64,000 nt of DNA from Rhodoferax sp. (lineage in GTDB: Bacteria; Pseudomonadota; Gammaproteobacteria; Burkholderiales; Burkholderiaceae_C): positions 36,820 through 100,819 of the forward strand of contig VMTC01000122.1 of assembly GCA_013791765.1 (NCBI GenBank), given 5' to 3'. Position numbers and translations under genes: made by a program. The notes below the pieces were generated by a model. That model had not been told where the DNA came from and ran no database searches. It saw only the letters and a list, made by a program, of their open reading frames with translations. How positions within the stretch are numbered: position 1 is the first letter of the stretch; every line of letters begins with the position of its first letter. This document shows positions 7,477 to 15,003 of the stretch, piece by piece.

Positions 7477-9168
7477 CTACATCCCCGCGTAATTGGGCCC
7501 ACCCCCGCCTTCGGGCGTGACCCAGACGATGTTTTGCGTCGGGTCCTTGATGTCACAGGTCTTGCAGTGCACGCAGTTGGAGGCGTTGATCTGCAGACGG
7601 TCACTGCCGTCATCGTTCTTGACGAACTCATAAACCCCGGCCGGGCAGTAGCGCGCCTCCGGCCCGGCGTATTTGGCCAGGTTGATGGCGACCGCCACGC
7701 TGGCATCTTTCAAGGTCAGGTGGGCAGGCTGATTTTCTTCATGATTGACGTTGCCGATAAAGACGCTGCTCAGGCGGTCAAAGGTGAGCTTGCCGTCGGG
7801 CTTGGGGTAAACAATCGGCTTGCACTCGGCAGCGGGTTTAAGGTAGGCGTGATCCGGCTTGTCGCGGTGAACGGTCCAGGGCATGTTGCCCCCCAGACCG
7901 AACTGCTCCATGCCATTCATCAGCGTGCTGATGCGCAAGCCGTACTTGAACCAGGACTTGAAGTTGCGCGATTTGTTGAGTTCGGTAAAGACCCAGCTGG
8001 CCTCAAAAGCCTCGGGGTACGCGGCCAGCTCGTCATGCTGGCGACCCGCCATGACGGCGTCAAACGCCGCCTCGGCTGCCAGCATGCCGGTCTTGATCGC
8101 CGTGTGGCTGCCCTTGATGCGGCTCACGTTCATGAAGCCGGCTTCGCAGCCGACCAGGGCGCCGCCCGGGAATACCGTCTTGGGCAGTGCCAGCAAACCA
8201 CCGGCAGTGATGGTGCGTGCGCCGTAGGCCAGCCGCTTGGCGGTCACTTCGCCTTGGGCGTTTTCAAAATACCAGCGCACATTGGGGTGCGTTTTCCAGC
8301 GCTGGAACTCCTCAAAGGGGCTCAGATACGGGTTTTGGTAGTTCAGTCCGGTGATGAAGCCCAGCGCGATCTTGTTGTCCGGCATGTGGTACATGAAGGA
8401 GCCGCCGTAGGTGGCGTTGTCCAGCGGCCAGCCGGCGGTGTGCATGGCAAAGCCGGGTTGGTGGCGCGAAGGGTCCACCTCCCACAACTCCTTGATGCCC
8501 AAGCCGTAGCCTTGCGGGTCACAACCTGCGTCGAGCTTGAATCTTTCAATCAGCTGGCGCCCCAGATGACCGCGTGAACCTTCGGCAAAAATGGTGTACT
8601 TGGCCACGAGTTCCATGCCGATCTGGAAATTCTCGCCGGGCTCGCCTTCCTTGTTGACGCCCATATTGCCTGTGGCCACGCCCCTGACAGCGCCCTGTTC
8701 GGTGTACAGTACTTCAGCGGCCGCGAAGCCGGGGAAAATTTCCACGCCCAGGTTTTCAGCCTGCGTGCCCAGCCATTTGCTCAACTCGCCCAGGCTGATG
8801 ATGTAGTTGCCATGGTTATGGCTGCACTTGGGCAGTAGAAAATTGGGCGTGCGGTAGCCCGATTTTTCACTCAGGAACATCATGGCGTCGTCGGTCACTG
8901 GCTGGTTCAGGGGTGCGCCCATCGCCTTCCAGTTGGGGAACAGCTCGTCCATGGCAATCGGGTCCATGATGGCGCCCGAGAGACTGTGGGCGCCTGGCTC
9001 GGCGCCTTTTTCCAGCACCACCACCGACAGCTCCTTGCCTTTCTCCGAAGCCAGTTGCTTGAGCCGGATAGCGGTGGCCAGGCCGGCAACGCCACCGCCA
9101 ACAACGACCACGTCATATTCCATTGCCTCTCGGGGGCCGAACTGGGCCAGGATTTCCTGATTTGTCAT
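7477..9168 (-). CDS. etfD: Electron transfer flavoprotein-ubiquinone oxidoreductase (ETF-QO)
   Basis: 563-residue enzyme that takes electrons from reduced ETF, made by acyl-CoA and related dehydrogenases, and passes them to ubiquinone at the inner membrane. The N-terminus has the FAD-binding motif DVVVVGGGVAGLATAIRL (about residues 19-36). The C-terminus has the 4Fe-4S cluster ligands: CPAGVYEF and CVHCKTCDIKDP. Length matches bacterial ETF-QO. The ATG at 9168 is chosen because an extension to 9234 adds unrelated residues. A perfect palindrome lies between it and the divergent SDR operon. It fits the acyl-CoA dehydrogenases encoded at 58-60 kb. Confidence 0.95.
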   Translation of the reverse strand: MTNQEILAQFGPREAMEYDVVVVGGGVAGLATAIRLKQLASEKGKELSVVVLEKGAEPGAHSLSGAIMDPIAMDELFPNWKAMGAPLNQPVTDDAMMFLSEKSGYRTPNFLLPKCSHNHGNYIISLGELSKWLGTQAENLGVEIFPGFAAAEVLYTEQGAVRGVATGNMGVNKEGEPGENFQIGMELVAKYTIFAEGSRGHLGRQLIERFKLDAGCDPQGYGLGIKELWEVDPSRHQPGFAMHTAGWPLDNATYGGSFMYHMPDNKIALGFITGLNYQNPYLSPFEEFQRWKTHPNVRWYFENAQGEVTAKRLAYGARTITAGGLLALPKTVFPGGALVGCEAGFMNVSRIKGSHTAIKTGMLAAEAAFDAVMAGRQHDELAAYPEAFEASWVFTELNKSRNFKSWFKYGLRISTLMNGMEQFGLGGNMPWTVHRDKPDHAYLKPAAECKPIVYPKPDGKLTFDRLSSVFIGNVNHEENQPAHLTLKDASVAVAINLAKYAGPEARYCPAGVYEFVKNDDGSDRLQINASNCVHCKTCDIKDPTQNIVWVTPEGGGGPNYAGM

Positions 9169-9260
9169 GTTTATCTCGCTTGATAATGGGGCTTGGTCCG
9201 GGAATGGACCGCGACCCGTGATTGTCGAACGCAAAAATGATTTTAGGCGTTCAATTTGAA

Positions 9261-9282
9261 AAATAGAACGATCGTTCTATTT
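9261..9282. promoter_or_regulatory. Perfect 22-bp palindrome, TetR-type operator candidate
   Basis: Each half reads AAATAGAACGA and the two halves are exact reverse complements with an ACGATCGT core, a form common for TetR-family operators. It lies 22 bp before the SDR start at 9305 and 92 bp before the divergent etfD start. By inference it is a fatty-acid or acyl-CoA-responsive operator; the regulator is not in the window. Confidence 0.65.
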
Positions 9283-9304
9283 GTTATTGATGGAGACTCT
9301 CTAA

Positions 9305-10087
9305 ATGGCTTACAACATTGATCTTTCCGGCCGCGTGGCTTTTATCACCGGCGCCTCCAGCGGGCTCGGTGCCCAGTTTGCCAAGACCCTGGCCAGTGCC
9401 GGTGCCGCCGTCGTGCTGGCGAGTCGCCGAGTGGACAAGCTCAAAGACTTGCGCGCCGAAATTGAAGGGCAGGGGGGCGACGCCCATGTGCTTGAACTCG
9501 ATGTCACCGACTTCGCCTCCATCAAGTCGGCCGTGGCGCATGCCGAGACTGAAGTCGGCTCGATCGACATCCTGGTCAACAACTCGGGCGTGAGCACCAC
9601 GCAGCGCCTGCAGGACGTGTCCCCCGAGGACTATGACTACATGTTCGACACCAACGTCAAAGGCGCCTTTTTTGTGGCACAAGAGGTCGGCAAGCGCATG
9701 CTGGCGCGCGCCAAGGGCTCGGCGCCCGGCACTTACACCGGCGGGCGCATCGTCAACATTGCGTCGATGGCGGGCTTGCGCGTGCTGCCGCAAATCGGGG
9801 TGTACTGCATGAGCAAGGCGGCGGTGGTGCAAATGACGCGGGCCATGGCGCTGGAATGGGGTAAGTTTGGTATCAACGTCAATGCTATTTGCCCTGGCTA
9901 CATCGACACCGAAATCAACCACCATCACTGGCAGACCGAACAGGGCAAGAAGCTGGTGCAAATGCTGCCGCGCAAACGCGTCGGCCAAGCCAAAGACCTG
10001 GACGCCGTGCTGGTGATGCTGTGCTCGGACCAAAGCCATTTCATCAACGGCGCGGTGATCTCGGCCGACGATGGTTTTGGCGTCTAG
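9305..10087 (+). CDS. SDR-family NAD(P)-dependent oxidoreductase
   Basis: 260-residue classical short-chain dehydrogenase/reductase. Seen in order: cofactor motif TGASSGLG near residue 15, DVTD near 66, NNSG (usually NNAG) near 96, catalytic Ser in NIASMAG, the YCMSK pair for Tyr/Lys, then the substrate-binding ICPGYIDTEI region. The substrate is unknown; a 3-hydroxyacyl-CoA-like or keto substrate is plausible given the shared operator with etfD. A GGAG site lies before the ATG. It is the first gene of a run continuing with EamA, ubiC and a thioesterase. Confidence 0.88.
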   Translation: MAYNIDLSGRVAFITGASSGLGAQFAKTLASAGAAVVLASRRVDKLKDLRAEIEGQGGDAHVLELDVTDFASIKSAVAHAETEVGSIDILVNNSGVSTTQRLQDVSPEDYDYMFDTNVKGAFFVAQEVGKRMLARAKGSAPGTYTGGRIVNIASMAGLRVLPQIGVYCMSKAAVVQMTRAMALEWGKFGINVNAICPGYIDTEINHHHWQTEQGKKLVQMLPRKRVGQAKDLDAVLVMLCSDQSHFINGAVISADDGFGV

Positions 10088-10123
10088 AGCCTTGCCGCAC
10101 GCGCCCGACTGCGCAGCGACGGC

Positions 10124-11035
10124 ATGCTAAAAGGCATTCTGGCCGGGCTGGCGGCGGGCGCCTTGTGGGGCATGGTCTTCGTGGTGCCACGCATGACGCC
10201 GGGGCTGTCCTCGGTTGACCTCACTGCCGGGCGTTTCATCAGCTTTGGCGTCATGTCGGCGCTGTCGATGGCCTTCACCTGGACCCGTCACCAGTTGCCC
10301 TCGGTGCGCCAGGGCGCTGCGGCGATCGGCATGAGCCTGCTTGGGGCCACCGGTTACTACCTGTTGCTGGCGCTGGCGATCGGGCGCGCCGGCACCGAAG
10401 TGCCCACGCTCATCGTTGGCACCATTCCGCTGTGGCTCATGCTGCTGGGCAAACCCTTGGGACTGAAGTGGTCGGTCTTGTTGCCTGGCCTGCTGCTCAC
10501 CGCCACCGGTATGGCGTTGATGATGAACGCCACGCTCACCGCGCCGCCCCTGGACGCTTTGGCACTGGCGCCGCACGCCCCCCAGTTCTGGTCGGGCGTG
10601 GCCCTGGCAAGCGCCGCCATGCTGAGCTGGACAGCGTTTGCCGTTTTGAACGCTGCCTGGCTCAAACGCCACCCGCAGGTCAGCGCCACCGAATGGACCA
10701 ACTGGCTAGGCGTTGCGACCGGCGTGGGCGCGGGGCTGCTCTGGCTTGTGGCTGGTTCAGAGCCAAAAGTGCTTCTAGCCCTTGAGCAGCCTGCGCAAGC
10801 AGCTATCATTTGCATAGTGACCGGGGTCGGCGCCGGCTGGGCCGCCAGCATCTTGTGGAACATCGCCAGCCGCCGGCTGAGTGTCAGCTTGTGCGGCCAA
10901 CTGATTGTGAGCGAGACCTTGTTTGCGCTCTTGTACTCCTTTGTGTGGGCCGGCGCCTGGCCGGGCGCGCTGCAGTGGGCCGCCGCCGTATTGTTCACGC
11001 TGGGTATTCTGGCCAGCATCCGGGCGCATCGATGA
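10124..11035 (+). CDS. DMT-superfamily (EamA) transporter
   Basis: 303-residue inner-membrane protein with about ten hydrophobic segments arranged as two EamA repeats (GALWGMVFVVPR at the start; LSWTAFAVLNAAW starting the second). The substrate cannot be predicted. Its stop overlaps the ubiC start (ATGA). Codons at about 10761-10814 come from a short dispersed repeat and encode LEQPAQAAIICIVT in a loop or helix region, an in-frame insertion that has not broken the gene. Confidence 0.82.
   Translation: MLKGILAGLAAGALWGMVFVVPRMTPGLSSVDLTAGRFISFGVMSALSMAFTWTRHQLPSVRQGAAAIGMSLLGATGYYLLLALAIGRAGTEVPTLIVGTIPLWLMLLGKPLGLKWSVLLPGLLLTATGMALMMNATLTAPPLDALALAPHAPQFWSGVALASAAMLSWTAFAVLNAAWLKRHPQVSATEWTNWLGVATGVGAGLLWLVAGSEPKVLLALEQPAQAAIICIVTGVGAGWAASILWNIASRRLSVSLCGQLIVSETLFALLYSFVWAGAWPGALQWAAAVLFTLGILASIRAHR
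10761..10814 (-). repeat. Short dispersed repeat, copy inside EamA gene
   Basis: On the minus strand it reads ATAGCTGCTTGCGC... then GGGCTAGAAGC, matching the other copies (AGCTGCTT - about 16 nt - GGGCTAGAGCC). It stays in frame within the host gene. Confidence 0.62.
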
Positions 11036-11625
11036 CTGCGTGGAGCCAGCGCAATGTGCAGCGTGGCAATCGCAAACGCTGGCTCGGCGCCGCTGGCTCG
11101 CTCAGTGCGCGCCTGGCAGGAGCCGGGCAGTGCTTCAGTGTGCAGGTGCTGAGCCAGGGCTTGCAGCCGCTGCACCCCGATGAAGCCCGCGCCCTGGGTT
11201 TGAGGCGAAGCCGGGCGGGCTACGTGCGCGAGGTGCTGCTGCGCGTGGACGCCACCGCCGTGGTATTTGCCCGCAGCGTCACCACGCACCCGCACTCGCA
11301 GGGGCCGTGGCGCGCCATCCGGGGCCTGGGCACGCGGCCATTGGCTGATGTGCTGTTCCGCCAGCACGCCATCGCACGCTCACCCCTGCAATTTGCCAGC
11401 CTGCGCGGCGCCAGCCCATTGCATCGTCATGTCGCGCGTGCGTGGCAAGGGGCCACTGGCGCGGCATTGGCCAGCCGCACGCTGCCCGCGCGTCGTTCGG
11501 TATTCACGCGGGGCGCAGCACCGCTGCTGGTGATGGAGGTGTTTGCCGCAGCGCAGGCGCCCTGGGGTTGGCCGACCAACAAGTGGCGCCGCCGGGCGCC
11601 CGTTTTAGCAAGGACAAGCGCATGA
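11032..11625 (+). CDS. ubiC: Chorismate--pyruvate lyase
   Basis: 197-residue UbiC-family enzyme that splits chorismate to 4-hydroxybenzoate and pyruvate, the first committed step of ubiquinone synthesis. The family pattern is seen: WLGAAGSLSARL near the N-terminus, then YVREVLLRVD, VVFARSVT, GPWRAIRGLGTRPLADVLF, and a C-terminal RRSVF block. The ATG at 11032 overlaps the EamA stop, and its own stop overlaps the thioesterase start, so the three genes are probably translationally coupled. Finding ubiC in this setting rather than next to ubiA is noteworthy. Confidence 0.83.
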   Translation: MTAWSQRNVQRGNRKRWLGAAGSLSARLAGAGQCFSVQVLSQGLQPLHPDEARALGLRRSRAGYVREVLLRVDATAVVFARSVTTHPHSQGPWRAIRGLGTRPLADVLFRQHAIARSPLQFASLRGASPLHRHVARAWQGATGAALASRTLPARRSVFTRGAAPLLVMEVFAAAQAPWGWPTNKWRRRAPVLARTSA

Positions 11626-12044
11626 AATTCGAGCTTCCGCAGCAGAAAAAGCTGGTGTACCAGATGACCATCCCGATCCGCTGGGGTGACATGGACGCCA
11701 TGAACCACGTCAACAACACCACCTATTTCCGCTACCTGGAGACCTGCCGCATCGACTGGATGCGCAGTGCCCACTGCTTGCCGGACGCGCTCGGCTGCGG
11801 CCCGGTGATCGTCAACGCGTTCTGCAACTTTTACAAGCAGCTTGAATACCCTGGCGACGTGCTGATGAAGATGTATGTCAGCGACCCCGGCCGCACTACC
11901 TTTGAGAGCTGGGCCACGATGGAGCGCGCGGACCAGCCCGGTGTGATCTACGCCGCCGGAGGCGCAACCACCATCTGGGTTGATTTCCCCAAGCAAAAAG
12001 CCACGGAATTGCCCGACTGGATGCGTGAGCTGGTGAGTGAGTAG
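11622..12044 (+). CDS. Acyl-CoA thioesterase, hotdog fold (4-hydroxybenzoyl-CoA thioesterase-like)
   Basis: 140-residue single hotdog domain. The IRWGDMDAMNHVNNTTYFRY segment carries the catalytic Asp and the HVNN motif of the YbgC/FcbC thioesterase group. It should hydrolyse a short or aromatic acyl-CoA in the cytoplasm. The ATG at 11622 overlaps the ubiC stop, so this frame rather than a longer one from 11442 is used. Its place after ubiC invites a link to 4-hydroxybenzoate/4-hydroxybenzoyl-CoA, but that is inference. Confidence 0.88.
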   Translation: MKFELPQQKKLVYQMTIPIRWGDMDAMNHVNNTTYFRYLETCRIDWMRSAHCLPDALGCGPVIVNAFCNFYKQLEYPGDVLMKMYVSDPGRTTFESWATMERADQPGVIYAAGGATTIWVDFPKQKATELPDWMRELVSE

Positions 12045-12372
12045 CTTGCTTTGTTTTTAGATAAAATAAGGCTCTAGCCCACGTCCCTAATGCTTAGGCA
12101 GCTATCTATAACGTAGCGTCAACAGCAGCAGACATCTTGCCATCCCGAAGGACGCTCAACGGTTTGACATTTAACAAACCCGCTGTCCCGACGGCGTCCA
12201 AATAATTCGAACAGCCGAGCCAGACTTCCTCTCGTTGCGGCTCGCTCATCAGACTTGCGCAATCAGGGGCCATGCCGAATCACCTCGGTGGCCTTGTGGT
12301 TGTTGTAAAGCTATGTAAATATCGGAACTGTAGGATGCGGCAAAAAAGGCAGCCAGGCTTAACGGAGGTTGA
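12045..12372. other. Intergenic region, 328 bp
   Basis: Contains one short dispersed repeat (12060-12114) and the ribosome-binding site AACGGAGG (12361-12368) of the TTG-started CheB/CheR gene. A 47-codon minus-strand frame (12249 down to about 12106) begins MSEPQREEVWLG but has no supporting features and ends inside the repeat. No clear promoter or terminator was recognised. Confidence 0.5.
12060..12114 (-). repeat. Short dispersed repeat, intergenic copy
   Basis: Minus-strand reading contains ATAGCTGCCTAAGC and GGGACGTGGGCTAGAGCC, the best match to the copies at 42.0 and 62.8 kb. Confidence 0.68.
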
Positions 12373-15003
12373 TTGAATAGAAAAGACAAGTCAGCGCCCA
12401 CGCAGCGGCCATTTTCCATCGTCGGCATTGGCGCCTCTGCCGGAGGGTTGGTCGCACTTGAGCAATTTTTTGACCATGTGCCCCCCAACAGCGGCCTGGC
12501 CTATGTGGTGGTGCAGCACCTGGACCCCAAGCGTGAAGGCCTGCTGGTGGAGTTGCTGCAGCGCCATACCCCGATGCCGGTGGCCGAGGTGCAAGACCAG
12601 ATGCTGGTCGAGCCCAACCATGTCTACGTGATTGCGCCGGGGCACGACCTGTGTTTGCTCAAGGGCGTGCTGCACTTGCTGGCGCTGCCCGACTTGCGCG
12701 GCCTACGTTTGCCGATTGACTTTTTTCTCAAATCACTGGCCGATGATCAGCAGGAAAACAGCATCGGCGTGATCCTTTCGGGCATGGGCTCGGATGGCAC
12801 GCAAGGCTTGCGCGCCATCCGCCTGGCGGCTGGCGCCTGCTTTGTGCAAACGCCCGCAACTGCCCAGTTTGACAGCATGCCGCGCAATGCGCTGGAGGCC
12901 GGCGTTGGTGACGTGGTGGCCCCGGCGGACGAATTGCCGGCCAGGATCATGGCCTATGTCGGGCGCAGTCAACTCGTCATCGACTCGGACGCCCGGCTGA
13001 AAGCCGAGCAGCAAGACGCCGGCTTTCTTGACAAGGTCATCGTGTTGCTGCGCAACCAGACCGGGCACGACTTCTCTTTTTACAAAAAATCGACCATTTC
13101 GCGCCGGGTTGAAAGGCGCATGGGCCTGCATCAACTGGCCCAGGTGGCTGACTACCTGCGTTATCTGCGCGAGAACCCGCATGAGTCCGAGTTGCTGTTC
13201 AATGAGTTGTTGATCGGCGTGACCAACTTCTTTCGCGACCCCGCTGTTTGGGACCAGGTCAGGAACGAAGTCGTTCCCGCCCTGCTGGCCAGATACCCTG
13301 AGGGCGCCGCACTGCGCGCCTGGGTGCCCGGCTGCTCAACCGGCGAAGAGGCGTATTCGCTGGCCATGGTTTTCAAGGAGGCCCTGGCGCTGGCCAAGCC
13401 GGTGGCGCGCTTTACGCTGCAAATTTTTGCCTCGGACCTGGACCGCGATGCCATTGCCGTGGCCCGCGCCGGCATCTACCCGCGCCACATTGCTGCTGAT
13501 GTGTCCGAGCAGCGCCTGGCGCGCTTTTTTGTCGATGACGCAGCTGGCCACCGCATCGGCAATGAAATCCGCGAGATGGTGATTTTTACCGAGCACAACC
13601 TGATTGCCGACCCGCCTTTTACCAAGCTCGACTTTTTAAGTTGTCGCAACCTGCTGATTTACCTTGAAGCCGAGTTGCAGGCCAAGCTGATGGAACTGTT
13701 TCATTACAGTCTGGAGCCTGGTGGCTTCTTGCTGCTCGGAAGCGCCGAGTCGGTTGGCGCGGCCACCGATTTATTTGCGCCCTTGGCGGGCAAGACCTGG
13801 CTGTACCGGCGCCTGGACGCACCCGATCGGATGCTGCCGGTGGGCTTTCCGGCGGCGTTTGTGCAGGCCCATGGCAAGTTGGGGGCGGGCGCCGCCACGC
13901 AGGTGAACGAAGGCCTGGCGGCGCTGCCCAGCTTGAAGGTGTGGGTGGAAGGCTTGTTGCTGCAGCGCTACGCGCCAGCCGCAGTGCTCGTCAACGGACA
14001 GGGTGAGGTGCTCTATTTCAGCGGCAAAACAGGCAAATACCTGGAGCCCGCTGCCGGCAAGCCCAACTTGAATCTGTTTGCGATGGCGCGCAGCGGCCTG
14101 AACCAGGTTTTGAACGAAGCCTTTCACCGCGCGCTGCGCGAAAAAAGCCTGGTCACACTCAAAACTATCAAAGTTAACAGCGAAAGCGCCGCACCCCATG
14201 TTGACATCGTCGTGCAGCCGCTGCAGGAGCCCGCAAGCCTGCGCGGCCTGGTGCTGGTGGTCTTTTATGACGTGGCCAAGCCACGTCAGCGCCGCGCCAG
14301 CGCTTCAGGCGGGGCCATTGACGGCAATCGCTCGGAAGTGCTGGCGCAGGAGCTGCAGCAATCGCGCGAGGAGGCCCGGGCCGTGCGTGAAGAGATGCAG
14401 ACCGCGCAGGAAGAGCTCAGATCAAGCAACGAAGAACTGCAGTCGATGAATGAAGAGCTGCAATCGACCAACGAGGAGCTGATCACCTCCAAGGAAGAAA
14501 TGCAGTCGATGAACGAAGAACTGCAGACGGTGAACCATGAATTGCAGGCCAAGGTGAGCGACCTGGCGCGTGCCAGCAATGACATGAAGAACCTGCTCGA
14601 CAGCACCGAGATCGCCACCCTGTTTCTCGATGACGCGCTCCGCGTGCGGCGCTTTACGCCCCAGACCACCCGCATCATCAAGCTCATCCCCGGTGACATG
14701 GGCCGCCCCATCACCGACATCGTCTCTAATCTGGTGTATCCCGAGCTGATGGCGGATGCGCGCGGGGTGCTGCGCACGCTGGTGTTTTGTGAACGGGATG
14801 TGCCCACCTCGGATCAGCGCTGGTTCAGCGTGCGCACCATGCCCTACCGCACCCAGGAGAACCGCATTGACGGTCTGGTGATGACCTTCTCGGACATTTC
14901 AAAGATGAAAATGATCGAGGCCGAGTTGCGCGCCGCGCATGCCCGGCTGGCGGCGCTGCCGCAGAATTTACAACCAGCTGAGGCGAGCAATGGCCTTTCG
15001 TAG
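12373..15003 (+). CDS. CheB/CheR fusion protein (chemotaxis methylesterase-methyltransferase)
   Basis: 876-residue hybrid sensory protein. The N-terminal CheB methylesterase domain has the triad Ser22 (GASAGG), His49 (VVQHLDP) and Asp141 (GMGSDGTQG). The CheR methyltransferase domain follows (YKKSTISRRVERRM; SAM site PGCSTGEEAYSLAM from residue 319; FLSCRNLLIYLE). A long coiled coil rich in EELQS(M/T)NEEL repeats spans about 650-730, then a PAS domain ends the protein. Start is TTG at 12373 with a strong AACGGAGG 5 nt before it; no suitable ATG lies nearby. No receiver domain is present. The diguanylate cyclase gene overlaps its 3' end, suggesting a joint signalling unit. Confidence 0.92.
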   Translation: MNRKDKSAPTQRPFSIVGIGASAGGLVALEQFFDHVPPNSGLAYVVVQHLDPKREGLLVELLQRHTPMPVAEVQDQMLVEPNHVYVIAPGHDLCLLKGVLHLLALPDLRGLRLPIDFFLKSLADDQQENSIGVILSGMGSDGTQGLRAIRLAAGACFVQTPATAQFDSMPRNALEAGVGDVVAPADELPARIMAYVGRSQLVIDSDARLKAEQQDAGFLDKVIVLLRNQTGHDFSFYKKSTISRRVERRMGLHQLAQVADYLRYLRENPHESELLFNELLIGVTNFFRDPAVWDQVRNEVVPALLARYPEGAALRAWVPGCSTGEEAYSLAMVFKEALALAKPVARFTLQIFASDLDRDAIAVARAGIYPRHIAADVSEQRLARFFVDDAAGHRIGNEIREMVIFTEHNLIADPPFTKLDFLSCRNLLIYLEAELQAKLMELFHYSLEPGGFLLLGSAESVGAATDLFAPLAGKTWLYRRLDAPDRMLPVGFPAAFVQAHGKLGAGAATQVNEGLAALPSLKVWVEGLLLQRYAPAAVLVNGQGEVLYFSGKTGKYLEPAAGKPNLNLFAMARSGLNQVLNEAFHRALREKSLVTLKTIKVNSESAAPHVDIVVQPLQEPASLRGLVLVVFYDVAKPRQRRASASGGAIDGNRSEVLAQELQQSREEARAVREEMQTAQEELRSSNEELQSMNEELQSTNEELITSKEEMQSMNEELQTVNHELQAKVSDLARASNDMKNLLDSTEIATLFLDDALRVRRFTPQTTRIIKLIPGDMGRPITDIVSNLVYPELMADARGVLRTLVFCERDVPTSDQRWFSVRTMPYRTQENRIDGLVMTFSDISKMKMIEAELRAAHARLAALPQNLQPAEASNGLS

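Noticed and set aside
7045-8577. 510-codon plus-strand open frame opposite ETF-QO and vapB
   Set aside because: Shadow of two well-supported minus-strand genes; no domain pattern.
12106-12249. 47-codon minus-strand frame starting MSEPQREEVWLG
   Set aside because: No RBS or family; ends within a dispersed repeat. Left as a remark for the gap.
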